From Clostridia bacterium (GTDB lineage: Bacteria > Bacillota > Clostridia > Christensenellales > Aristaeellaceae), in contig JAFUOR010000138.1 of the NCBI GenBank assembly GCA_017481825.1, positions 1 to 34,505 of the forward strand: DNA of 34,505 bases. The letters are read 5' to 3'. How positions within the stretch are numbered: position 1 is the first letter of the stretch; the number at the start of each line of letters is the position of its first letter. Below the pieces are notes generated by a model. That model was not told the origin of the DNA, ran no database searches, and was given only the letters and a program-made list of their open reading frames with translations. The position numbers and the translations under genes are program-made. Positions 6,845-13,397 of the stretch are shown one piece after another.

Positions 6845-7417
6845 ATGAATACTCGCAAGAAACTCTACAACATGGTGCTGCTGGCACTGTTTGTCGGCCT
6901 GATCTTCCTGCTGGGACAGACGCCGCTGGGGCTGATCCCGCTGGGCTTTTGCAATGTGACGCTGCTGGTCATTCCTGTGGCAGTGGGCACCATCTATATG
7001 GGCTGGAAGAATGGCCTGGTGCTGGGCGCAGCCTTTGCTGCCACCAGCCTCGTGTCCGCGCTGGTCAAGCCCTCGGCGCTGGTGGCAACCCTCATGGGCG
7101 CCTCGCCCTTGCTGACCATCGTCATGACCGTCTTCCCGCGGCTTTGCATTCCTCTGGTGATCGCGGGCGTTTTCCACCTCCTGCACCAAAAGCAGCGCCA
7201 TGTGGCAGCCTCTGTTGCGGCAGTGTGCGGCTCGCTGACCAACACCGTGCTTTATCTCGGCCTGATGCTGTGGTTCTACACGCTCTGCGGCATTGACAAC
7301 ACCACCGTGCTCTCCACCATTGGCGCGGTAGCTGGCGGCGCAGGCCCGTTGGAAGCCATCGCAGCTGCCATCATCACCCCGCCAATTCTCGGCGCCCTGT
7401 GGCGCGTCAAAAAGTAA
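6845..7417 (+). CDS. panT: ECF transporter S component, probably for pantothenate
   Basis: A 190-aa membrane protein with about six hydrophobic segments, the size and shape of the substrate-binding S component of energy-coupling factor vitamin transporters. LGQTPLGLIPLGFCNVTLLVIPVAVGTIYMG and the GWKNGLVLGAAFAATSL segment fit this family. S components need a shared EcfA/EcfA'/EcfT module, which is not in this window. The gene lies 28 nt upstream of coaX, whose substrate is pantothenate, so pantothenate is the likely cargo; the specificity rests on this context. The ATG at 6845 follows GGAGG by 8 nt. Confidence 0.8.
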   Translation: MNTRKKLYNMVLLALFVGLIFLLGQTPLGLIPLGFCNVTLLVIPVAVGTIYMGWKNGLVLGAAFAATSLVSALVKPSALVATLMGASPLLTIVMTVFPRLCIPLVIAGVFHLLHQKQRHVAASVAAVCGSLTNTVLYLGLMLWFYTLCGIDNTTVLSTIGAVAGGAGPLEAIAAAIITPPILGALWRVKK

Positions 7418-7445
7418 AACCCTTCATGCAACCGGAGGTTTCACC

Positions 7446-8231
7446 ATGATTCTCACCCTTGACATCGGCAACACCAACATCAAAACCGCCCTCTTCAACG
7501 GCATGGATATGGAAAAGTACTGGCGCTTATCCACCAACGTCAACGCCACGTCGGATGAATACGGTATCAACATGATGAACCTCTTCCGTTACGACGATAT
7601 CGGCCCCGGCGTCGTGGAAGGCATCATCATTTCCTCCGTCGTGCCCACGATCAACTTCACCATCGAGCACATGTGCCAGAATTACTTCGGCCTCAATCCG
7701 GTTTTCATCGGTCCCGGGGTGAAGACGGGCATCAACATCCGCTACGAAAACCCCCACGAGCTGGGCAGCGACCGCATCGCCAACGCCGTGGCTGCCTATG
7801 AGGAATACGGCGGGCCGACGATCTTCATCGATTTCGGCACCGCCACTACCTTCGGCGTGGTGGATGAAGGCAAGAACGGCGGCGATTTCCTGGGCGGAGC
7901 GATCTTCCCCGGTATCAAGCTTGCCAGCGAGGCCCTTGTTTCCGGCACCGCGAAGCTCCCGCGCTTTGCCCTGGCCAAGCCCGAGCACGTCATCGGCAAA
8001 ACCACCCTGACCAATCTGCAAAGCGGCATGTACTATGGCTACGTGGGCATGGTGACCAATCTGGTGCAGCGCATGAAGCAGGAGCTGGGCAGGGACGCCA
8101 GGGTCGTGGCCACCGGCGGCATGGCAGCGCTGATCGCTGAGGAATCAAAGGTCATCGACAAGCTGGACGGCCTGCTGACCCTCAAGGGCCTGCGCCTCAT
8201 CTATGAGCGGAATATGCACAATCTGGACTGA
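7446..8231 (+). CDS. coaX: Type III pantothenate kinase
   Basis: Phosphorylates pantothenate, the first step of coenzyme A synthesis. A 261-aa cytoplasmic protein of the ASKHA fold. The phosphate-binding LDIGNTNIK is at residues 4-12, GPGVKTGI and NPHELGSDRIAN follow near residues 95-115, IDFGTATTFGVV carries the second nucleotide-binding motif, and GGAIFPGIKLASEAL and VVATGG follow. Length and motif order are standard, and type III enzymes are not feedback-inhibited by CoA. GGAGG lies 7-8 nt before the ATG. It is co-transcribed with the upstream panT-like transporter; hom follows 31 nt downstream and may share the transcript. Confidence 0.96.
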   Translation: MILTLDIGNTNIKTALFNGMDMEKYWRLSTNVNATSDEYGINMMNLFRYDDIGPGVVEGIIISSVVPTINFTIEHMCQNYFGLNPVFIGPGVKTGINIRYENPHELGSDRIANAVAAYEEYGGPTIFIDFGTATTFGVVDEGKNGGDFLGGAIFPGIKLASEALVSGTAKLPRFALAKPEHVIGKTTLTNLQSGMYYGYVGMVTNLVQRMKQELGRDARVVATGGMAALIAEESKVIDKLDGLLTLKGLRLIYERNMHNLD

Positions 8232-8262
8232 TATCCCTAAAGATACACACGGAGGTACACTC

Positions 8263-9540
8263 ATGAAGGAAATTGTGATTGGTTTTCTGGGCTGCGGTAA
8301 TGTCGGCGGCGGCGTATGGAATCTGCTGGACGGATTCAAGAAGGAGATTGCGCACCGCAACCATGTGGCAATCCGCGTGAAGAAGGTACTGGTGCGCGAT
8401 GTGAGCAAGGCCCGCACCTGCGCTGTGCCTGCGGAGCTCCTCACCACTGAGGTGGACGAGGTCGTGGGAGATCCCGAAATCAGCATCGTGGTAGAATTCA
8501 TGGGCGGCGAGCAGCCCGCCACGGAGTACATGCTCCGCGCCCTGAAGGCCGGCAAGACCGTGGTAACCGCCAACAAGGTGGCCGTGGCCCTCAACTGGCA
8601 CCGCCTGCAAGCCGCCGCGCAGGAACATAACGCCGGTTTGTACTACGAGGCCAGCGTCTGCGGCGCCATCCCGATCATCGCAGCGCTGCAGCACTCCCTG
8701 CAGGCCAACCGCATCGGCCACATGATGGGCATCATCAACGGCACCACCAACTACATCCTCTCCCGGATGTATGAGCGTGGCGAGAGCTACGAGGCCGTGC
8801 TGGAGGACGCTAAGCGTCTGGGCCTGGCCGAACCCAATCCCGCCTCCGATGTGGAGGGCTATGACGCAGCCTATAAGCTTTCCATCATGGCCAGCCTGGC
8901 TTTCCATGCCCGCATTCCCTTCAAGAAGGTCTATGTGGAGGGCATCACCAAGCTGACCGCCATGGATATCGCCTGCGGCAAGGAGATGGGCTATGTCCTC
9001 AAGCTTCTGGCGGTTGCCAAGCGCGAGGAGGATACCATTCAGGTGCGCGTGCATCCGACCTTCCTGCCGGAAACTCACCCCCTCAGCCAGGTCAACGGCA
9101 GCTTCAACGCGGTGTACCTGCACGGTCACGCCTGCCAGGAGATGATGCTCCAGGGCCGCGGCGCGGGCGACATGCCCACGGCCTCCGCTGTGGTGAGCGA
9201 CATCCTGCGCGCCGCCACCTGCGAGACCCACGAGCATCCCACCTTCGCCAATACGGCCGACGCCGATGCGTCCCTGACCTTTGACGACAACTGGGATTGC
9301 AGCTACTTCCTCCGCCTGACGGCGGAAGATCGGCCCGGCGTGCTGGAAAAGATCGCCGGCTGGCTGGCCAAGGAGAATGTCTCCATCGCCACCATGATGC
9401 AGAAGGGCCGCATGGAGCATGGCCGCGTGCCGCTGATCATTGTGACCCATGCCGCACCGGAAAAGGCCATGCAGAAGGCCATCAGTGCCTTCGACTCCCA
9501 GGTATGCGTGGTGGAAAGCATGATCCGCGTAGAGCAGTAA
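8263..9540 (+). CDS. hom: Homoserine dehydrogenase with ACT domain
   Basis: Reduces aspartate semialdehyde to homoserine, the branch leading to threonine and methionine. A 425-aa protein. The NAD(P)-binding GFLGCGNVGGGV is at residues 7-18, VVTANKVAVAL lies near 105, and GIINGTTNYILSRM is the family signature. EPNPASDVEGYDAAYKLSIMA includes the catalytic Asp/Lys region. A C-terminal ACT domain (YFLRLTAEDRPGVLEKIAGW onward) fits feedback control by threonine, as known for the family. The ATG at 8263 follows GGAGG by 7 nt. A terminator follows directly. Confidence 0.96.
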   Translation: MKEIVIGFLGCGNVGGGVWNLLDGFKKEIAHRNHVAIRVKKVLVRDVSKARTCAVPAELLTTEVDEVVGDPEISIVVEFMGGEQPATEYMLRALKAGKTVVTANKVAVALNWHRLQAAAQEHNAGLYYEASVCGAIPIIAALQHSLQANRIGHMMGIINGTTNYILSRMYERGESYEAVLEDAKRLGLAEPNPASDVEGYDAAYKLSIMASLAFHARIPFKKVYVEGITKLTAMDIACGKEMGYVLKLLAVAKREEDTIQVRVHPTFLPETHPLSQVNGSFNAVYLHGHACQEMMLQGRGAGDMPTASAVVSDILRAATCETHEHPTFANTADADASLTFDDNWDCSYFLRLTAEDRPGVLEKIAGWLAKENVSIATMMQKGRMEHGRVPLIIVTHAAPEKAMQKAISAFDSQVCVVESMIRVEQ

Positions 9541-9545
9541 CAATA

Positions 9546-9582
9546 AAACAGTGGCAGCACGCTGATGGCTGCCACTGTTTTT
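9546..9582. terminator. Bidirectional terminator between hom and the SARP regulator gene
   Basis: The 11-bp stem ACAGTGGCAGC/GCTGCCACTGT (9548-9558 and 9568-9578) has a 9-nt loop, with A residues before it and TTTTT after it. It can serve both converging genes. Confidence 0.9.
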
Positions 9583-9589
9583 GTATGGT

Positions 9590-10798
9590 TCATTCGGCCC
9601 TGCGCCGTCCGCTGGGGTTCGCCGTGATGCCGATGGGCATGGACACAAAGGAGAAGTTCAGCGTACAGCCGCTGGAAGGAAATTGCAGATAAAAGCTGCG
9701 CTTGAGCCTGTCTGTGATGGCGCTGGCGTCCTTCTCCTCGGCGTGAGGCAGGAGCATCGCCATCTGTGTGGCGTTGAGGCGCGTCACGATATCGCCTCGG
9801 CGCAGACGGTTCACCATGACCTCCGTCAGTCCCGTCATGGCGCTGTCCAGCTGCCAGGGGCTGTTCTCCAGTCCAGTCAGCATCGCCACACCCAGGATCA
9901 TCGTTGCCCCGGTACGCTCAAGGCTGCGCTGCTCCAGGCGAAACAGCTCGTGGAACACCGCGCGGTCACACAGGAGCGCTCCAGGCTTGTCATTGCCCTG
10001 CAGCAGCTCCTCCCGCAGATTGCTCAGGCTCCTGTCCAGATCGCGGCCCCGCTGCAGCATGCGGGCATAATAGTCATCCAGCGCCGACACGGATCGGGCG
10101 GAGGCCGCCTGCAATCCTGCGGCATGCTGATACTGCTTGATGGCCTCGCTCTCGCGGCCCGTGGCCATCAGCGCATCCATCAGGCGCATGTTGAGCTGTT
10201 CGTTGAGGGGATCAGTATCCAGCGCCTCGCGGCACACGCCAGCCATCTCCCGCATACGATCCTGCTGCTCCAGCTGGCGCAGATGCTCCTCCACCGCCGT
10301 CAGGTAAACCTGATGCAGCGCTTCCACCCGCTGACGCATCCATGTGGGCTGCTCCTGATCGCACAGCGCCCGCCCGGCATAGAGTTCCATCAGCCTGCGG
10401 AAGCTGCGCTGCTTTTCGTCCGTCAGCTCCACCTGGCCGCGCAGCTCCTCTGCCAGGGCAAGGAATTCCTCCACATCCACCGTCACGCCGGGCTGGGATT
10501 CCCACTGGTAGCCTCCAGGCACCGTTTTCAGGCACTGCGCCAGATTCGGGCTCACCTGCTGCATCAGCACCCTCAGGCGACTGATCAGCGTCTTCATCGC
10601 GCTTTGCGGACGGCCTGTTTCCGGCTCCGGCCACAACGCCTCGATCAGCGCAGCCGTTCTTTCCATCCGTCCCCGGTTGAGGATCAGGTACTGCATCAGC
10701 AGCAGACCCTTGGGCGAATGCGACAACACGTCGTTTGCGGCGCTGCCATCCACCTCCACCCGGAATCCTCCCAACAGCCTCAACCGGACGCTGCTCAT
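9590..10798 (-). CDS. SARP/BTAD-type transcriptional regulator with degenerate GGDEF-like C-terminus
   Basis: A 402-aa predicted DNA-binding regulator. Residues 1-95 match an OmpR-type winged helix as in SARP proteins (RLLGGFRVEVDG, LLLMQYLILNRGRMERTAALIEALWP, SAMKTLISRLR). Residues 105-245 match the helical BTAD (VDVEEFLALAEEL, EALDTDPLNEQLNMRLMDAL). From about 255, HELFRLEQRS and RRGDIVTRLNATQMAMLLPH (333-352) resemble a diguanylate cyclase scaffold in which the GGDEF signature is replaced by NATQM, so no cyclase activity is expected. It is last in an operon, sharing an ATGA overlap with the YeeE-like gene. It may control its own operon or genes elsewhere. The BTAD identification is firm; the GGDEF relation is my inference. 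Confidence 0.85.
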   Translation of the reverse strand: MSSVRLRLLGGFRVEVDGSAANDVLSHSPKGLLLMQYLILNRGRMERTAALIEALWPEPETGRPQSAMKTLISRLRVLMQQVSPNLAQCLKTVPGGYQWESQPGVTVDVEEFLALAEELRGQVELTDEKQRSFRRLMELYAGRALCDQEQPTWMRQRVEALHQVYLTAVEEHLRQLEQQDRMREMAGVCREALDTDPLNEQLNMRLMDALMATGRESEAIKQYQHAAGLQAASARSVSALDDYYARMLQRGRDLDRSLSNLREELLQGNDKPGALLCDRAVFHELFRLEQRSLERTGATMILGVAMLTGLENSPWQLDSAMTGLTEVMVNRLRRGDIVTRLNATQMAMLLPHAEEKDASAITDRLKRSFYLQFPSSGCTLNFSFVSMPIGITANPSGRRRAE

Positions 10799-11616
10799 GC
10801 CTGTTCATCCTCTCTTTGGTGATCGTCGTCTTCCATTATACTACATTCTTCCATATCCGGCAACGGGGAAGACGGTGGATTTTCTGTGTTTTCGTCCTCC
10901 GTCTTTTCATCACCCTCCCCGGATGTGTCCTCTGCTTCCGCTGTGTCCACCACCAGCGGCTCCTCCCCGGGCAAAATCGCTACGAAAGCGTCTGCCGGTG
11001 CGGTATCAGGATCTGCCGGTTCGATCTCCGGCTCCACCTCCTCCACGGGCGGCTCCTCAGGCTGAACAGCACTTCTTCTGTTGGAGGGAATGCACGCCGC
11101 CGCCAGCATCAGCACAAGTCCGGCGCTGCCCTGCCCCAGGAATCCTCCGGGCAGCAGATACGGCTCATCCAGCGTCAGCCGGAAAAGCGTGGTCGCGGAG
11201 ACTGGTTCCCGCAGCGCGGTCAGCCCGCCCTCCAGAGACGGCAGGAGGAGCGTCATCGCGAGGCATCCCGCAGCCGTACACAGAGCCTCCAGCAGCGGGC
11301 CTCCGCCGATGCCGCCCATCGCCGTGACAGGCGTAAAGCCGCACCATCCGGCAGCCACGCCAAAGATCATCCCGCCCGCGATCACCGCAGCGGAGAGCGG
11401 AAGCACCTCAATCGTATCCACATCGATCACCGCCAGATAGCACAGCAGTGCCGTCAGCGCCATGCCAAAGCCCAGGGTGTACAGGCCGCTGCGCAGCGCA
11501 TGGCTGCAGCGCAGTGCCAGCGTCTGCCGAAGCGCCCAGGGCCGGGTGAAGCCTGTCCAGTGCAGCGTCAGTCCCAGCAGCAGCCCCAGCAGGGCCGGAA
11601 TGATATAGCCCGTCAT
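10795..11616 (-). CDS. YeeE/YedE-like membrane protein with acidic tail
   Basis: A 273-aa protein. The first 180 residues contain about five membrane segments: LLGLLLGLTLHWTGF, GMALTALLCYLAV, GGMIFGVAAGWCGFTPVTAM, LLEALCTAAGCLAMTLLL and SAGLVLMLAAACI. The GG-IFGVAAGWCGF segment resembles the cysteine-containing repeat of YeeE/YedE proteins, several of which take up thiosulfate or other sulfur compounds. The last 90 residues are rich in Glu, Asp and Pro and probably cytoplasmic and disordered. ATGA overlaps join it to the genes on both sides. AAAGGAGG lies 6 nt before the ATG. Family assignment is moderate; the substrate is unknown. Confidence 0.6.
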   Translation of the reverse strand: MTGYIIPALLGLLLGLTLHWTGFTRPWALRQTLALRCSHALRSGLYTLGFGMALTALLCYLAVIDVDTIEVLPLSAAVIAGGMIFGVAAGWCGFTPVTAMGGIGGGPLLEALCTAAGCLAMTLLLPSLEGGLTALREPVSATTLFRLTLDEPYLLPGGFLGQGSAGLVLMLAAACIPSNRRSAVQPEEPPVEEVEPEIEPADPDTAPADAFVAILPGEEPLVVDTAEAEDTSGEGDEKTEDENTENPPSSPLPDMEECSIMEDDDHQREDEQA

Positions 11617-12011
11617 GCGCGCCTCCTTTCCGCGATACGCACGGTGATGAAGCCGCTCACCCACGCCGCTGCCACAAAGGCATACGCGCCGGTACTGCCC
11701 TGCATGAGCGACGCCAGAATACGGCCTTCCCCTGCCAGTCCCAGTCCCAGAGCCAATGCCGCGCCGCACACAAAGCGCGCCAGGCACCGCTGCCATCGGG
11801 GCCGAGGGGAACGTGCCTCCTTCCTGCGCCGCAGTCGACCCGGCAGTGCAGCCAGGAACGCGCCGACGGCAGTCATCGCCATCAGCACCAGGCCGCGTCG
11901 GTCCAGCCGGTAGGCCGCCAGCGCATCTACGCCGCCCTTCATCAGCACAATCGCCGCCACCAGCGTCAACGATAAGTAAAATCCACGCCAAAGGGGATGC
12001 ACCCTGCGCAT
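11613..12011 (-). CDS. Small membrane protein, possible partner half of a YeeE/YedE-like transporter
   Basis: A 132-aa protein with about four hydrophobic segments (FYLSLTLVAAIVLM, GLVLMAMTAVGAFLAAL, FVCGAALALGLGLAGEG, AYAFVAAAWVSGFITVRI) and a basic loop RRRKEARSPRPR. The LGLGLAGEG stretch and the length suit one half of the two-fold YeeE/YedE architecture, with the next gene supplying the other half. That pairing is inferred from gene coupling (ATGA overlap) and weak motif likeness. GAGGTG precedes the ATG. It lies 31 nt after pcp. Confidence 0.5.
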   Translation of the reverse strand: MRRVHPLWRGFYLSLTLVAAIVLMKGGVDALAAYRLDRRGLVLMAMTAVGAFLAALPGRLRRRKEARSPRPRWQRCLARFVCGAALALGLGLAGEGRILASLMQGSTGAYAFVAAAWVSGFITVRIAERRRA

Positions 12012-12042
12012 GTTGATCACCTCGCAGGAAGCATCCCCCAAA

Positions 12043-12621
12043 TCAGCCGATATTATGCTGTAACGCCTTCTCCAGGCAGATCGCCAGCGCCTGTGCGGCC
12101 TTTGGCGCATCCACCGCCTCCGTACCCGGCACGTGCACAAACAAACCGCGATGGCCAAAGGCTTTTTCGCTCTGCAGCAGCGCGTAGTACACATCGTTGC
12201 ACACATAGGCTCCGGCAGAATAGGACAAATACGCCGGAATGCCCGCCTCGCGGATGGCCTCCACCATATCATTGACCGGGAGGCGCGTCATATACGCCGC
12301 GTCCCCGCCTGGGGCAATGGGCACGCCGAAAAAGCATTGCCCGATGTTATCCGCAATCCGCGCCTGCCGGTAATTGATGGCCACCAGCTCCGGCGTCACG
12401 CCCGTGCGCCCATTGGCCACACCGCAGCACATCACCACCGCAGGCTTCACCCGCTCAATCTCCGCACAAAGCAGCTCCGCAGCCTTGCCAAAAATCGTAG
12501 GCAGCTGCATTTTATACACCCTTTGACCGCAAACCTCCTCCGGCACAAGCTCCACCGCCGCCCAGGAAGGATTGATGTTGGCTCCATCGAAGGGATCAAA
12601 CCCGGTGATTAGAATGGACAT
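12043..12621 (-). CDS. pcp: Pyroglutamyl-peptidase I (pyrrolidone-carboxylate peptidase)
   Basis: Removes N-terminal pyroglutamate from peptides; a cytoplasmic cysteine peptidase of family C15. A 192-aa protein of normal length. LITGFDPFDGANINPSW is the N-terminal signature. The expected catalytic residues are present: Glu in GVTPELVAIN, Cys in SYSAGAYVCNDVYYALL and His in GLFVHVPGTE. The ATG at 12621 follows GGGAGG. It is the first gene of a four-gene operon with two membrane proteins and the SARP-type regulator. Elsewhere pcp often neighbours DUF969/DUF979 membrane proteins, which these do not resemble. Confidence 0.95.
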   Translation of the reverse strand: MSILITGFDPFDGANINPSWAAVELVPEEVCGQRVYKMQLPTIFGKAAELLCAEIERVKPAVVMCCGVANGRTGVTPELVAINYRQARIADNIGQCFFGVPIAPGGDAAYMTRLPVNDMVEAIREAGIPAYLSYSAGAYVCNDVYYALLQSEKAFGHRGLFVHVPGTEAVDAPKAAQALAICLEKALQHNIG

Positions 12622-12653
12622 GAACAGCGCCTCCCGACAACATCCTTTATGTC

Positions 12654-12682
12654 ATGATAGCATGGTTGGAATGCTGCGTCAA
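12654..12682 (-). promoter_or_regulatory. Sigma-A promoter of the pcp operon
   Basis: The minus strand has TTGACG (12677-12682), a 17-nt spacer and TATCAT (12654-12659). Confidence 0.75.
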
Positions 12683-12688
12683 GCGAGG

Positions 12689-12787
12689 CCAGAGGCTGGT
12701 TAGCCTCTGCCCCCTGCTTTGGGGGCGTTAGCCCCCAAGAACCCCTTTTCACGATTGAGTTGATTCCGTTCGGTTGGAGTGCGCGTG
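12689..12787 (+). repeat. Dispersed GC-rich intergenic repeat, copy B
   Basis: It contains two small hairpins, AGAGGCT/AGCCTCT (12691-12708) and GGGGGC/GCCCCC (12721-12736). ACCCCTTTTC, TTGATTCCGTTCGGTTGG and a GCGCG end follow. The order and the last third match the copy at 1409-1527. Confidence 0.6.
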
Positions 12788-12899
12788 TTGATTGGGAGAC
12801 GAAATCTACATGTGCTTTGTTGGACATGCTTTGGTTCGGCTCTCCTGCAGTCGCCTCACGTTGCCCGGCACTTGTCTGCTCTTCTGATGTGGTGGAGGC

Positions 12900-12922
12900 G
12901 GCGACCTCCTACGGAGGTCGCC
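12900..12922. repeat. Perfect 10-bp inverted repeat (hairpin)
   Basis: GGCGACCTCC and GGAGGTCGCC are separated by TAC. No T run follows on either strand, so it is not a standard terminator. Confidence 0.6.
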
Positions 12923-13033
12923 GAGATAATGAATTTACCTAAATATTGCATCTTTCTGATATTTTCTGTTCCTTTGTTTTTGTATGTGAAAGGAGGCCGC
13001 GCCTGCACACGGTCTCCGGCATAAGGGAAGGAG

Positions 13034-13063
13034 ATTATACGCATAAGATAAATCTATCATCAA
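13034..13063 (-). promoter_or_regulatory. Orphan promoter-like sequence
   Basis: On the minus strand TTGATG (13058-13063), an 18-nt spacer and TATAAT (13034-13039) lie just past the stop of the 57-residue peptide gene. No gene follows for about 360 nt on this strand except the promoter region of the pcp operon. Confidence 0.45.
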
Positions 13064-13081
13064 AGCTGCAGGGCTGAGATG

Positions 13082-13255
13082 TTACACTTCTTCGGCATCG
13101 TCGTTCATCAAATCGGCAGGCAGCACGTCCATCAGTGCGGGAACAGGGGGTTCCTGGGACAGCATATCATCCGCCAGGCCAGGGACGTTCGCCAGCAGCA
13201 TCGCAGCAACCAACGCGGCATCTACCAGCTTTCGGGTTCTGTTTTTCGTTTTCAT
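13082..13255 (-). CDS. 57-residue secreted or membrane-anchored peptide, unrecognised
   Basis: A short gene with a strong ribosome binding site (AGGAGG, 6-7 nt before the ATG) and a matching promoter. The N-terminus MKTKNRTRK is highly basic, followed by LVDAALVAAMLLANVPGLA, which has the shape of a signal peptide with possible cleavage after GLA. The predicted mature part, about 28 residues, is acidic and Pro-rich (DDMLSQEPPVPALMDVLPAD, ending DDAEEV) and has no cysteine. I recognise no family. It diverges from the secreted phosphodiester glycosidase gene. An array of three 11-bp direct repeats overlaps its -35 box, suggesting control by an OmpR/PhoB-type response regulator. Confidence 0.65.
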   Translation of the reverse strand: MKTKNRTRKLVDAALVAAMLLANVPGLADDMLSQEPPVPALMDVLPADLMNDDAEEV

Positions 13256-13275
13256 AGGGGCCTCCTTTCGTCCTT

Positions 13276-13304
13276 ATCATAGCAGGCGGATATGACGCGG
13301 TCAT
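13276..13304 (-). promoter_or_regulatory. Promoter of the 57-residue peptide gene
   Basis: On the minus strand a -35-like ATGACC (13299-13304), a 17-nt spacer and TATGAT (13276-13281). The poor -35 box overlapped by direct repeats fits an activator-dependent promoter. Confidence 0.55.
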
Positions 13305-13329
13305 GAAATCCCCATGAACTGTGGATGAA
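13303..13329 (-). promoter_or_regulatory. Three direct repeats of TTCAT with 11-bp period (response-regulator-like box)
   Basis: ATGAA on the plus strand (TTCAT on the minus strand) occurs at 13303-13307, 13314-13318 and 13325-13329, exactly 11 bp apart. The array ends at the -35 box of the minus-strand peptide gene. Tandem half-sites one helical turn apart are typical of PhoB/OmpR-family regulators. No two-component genes are in the window. Confidence 0.6.
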
Positions 13330-13357
13330 TTCTGTGCTTCTCTTTTTCCATCAAATG

Positions 13358-13366
13358 TGCTATGAT
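13358..13366 (+). promoter_or_regulatory. Extended -10 promoter of the phosphodiester glycosidase gene
   Basis: TGC directly before TATGAT (13361-13366) forms an extended -10 element. No good -35 box is seen at 17 nt. Confidence 0.5.
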
Positions 13367-13397
13367 GATACCACCAAAACAAGAGAGGATGTTGCCC

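Larger units (their letters stand above)
12622..13081. other. 460-bp intergenic region with repeat, hairpin and orphan promoter
   Basis: This stretch holds the pcp promoter, a copy of the dispersed repeat (12689-12787), a perfect 10-bp inverted repeat (12900-12922) and a promoter-like sequence on the minus strand (13034-13063). No convincing protein-coding gene is present. A 31-codon frame on the minus strand below 12973 lacks a good ribosome binding site. Confidence 0.6.

Noticed and set aside
8197-9648. Minus-strand frame opposite hom
   Set aside because: It overlaps a complete homoserine dehydrogenase and has the His/Gly-rich composition of antisense frames.
12900-12922. Perfect inverted repeat as a terminator
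   Set aside because: There is no T run on either side, so it is listed as a hairpin of unknown role.
12856-13044. Small minus-strand frame in the long intergenic region
   Set aside because: It runs through the perfect hairpin and lacks a ribosome binding site; an RNA explanation is more plausible than a protein.
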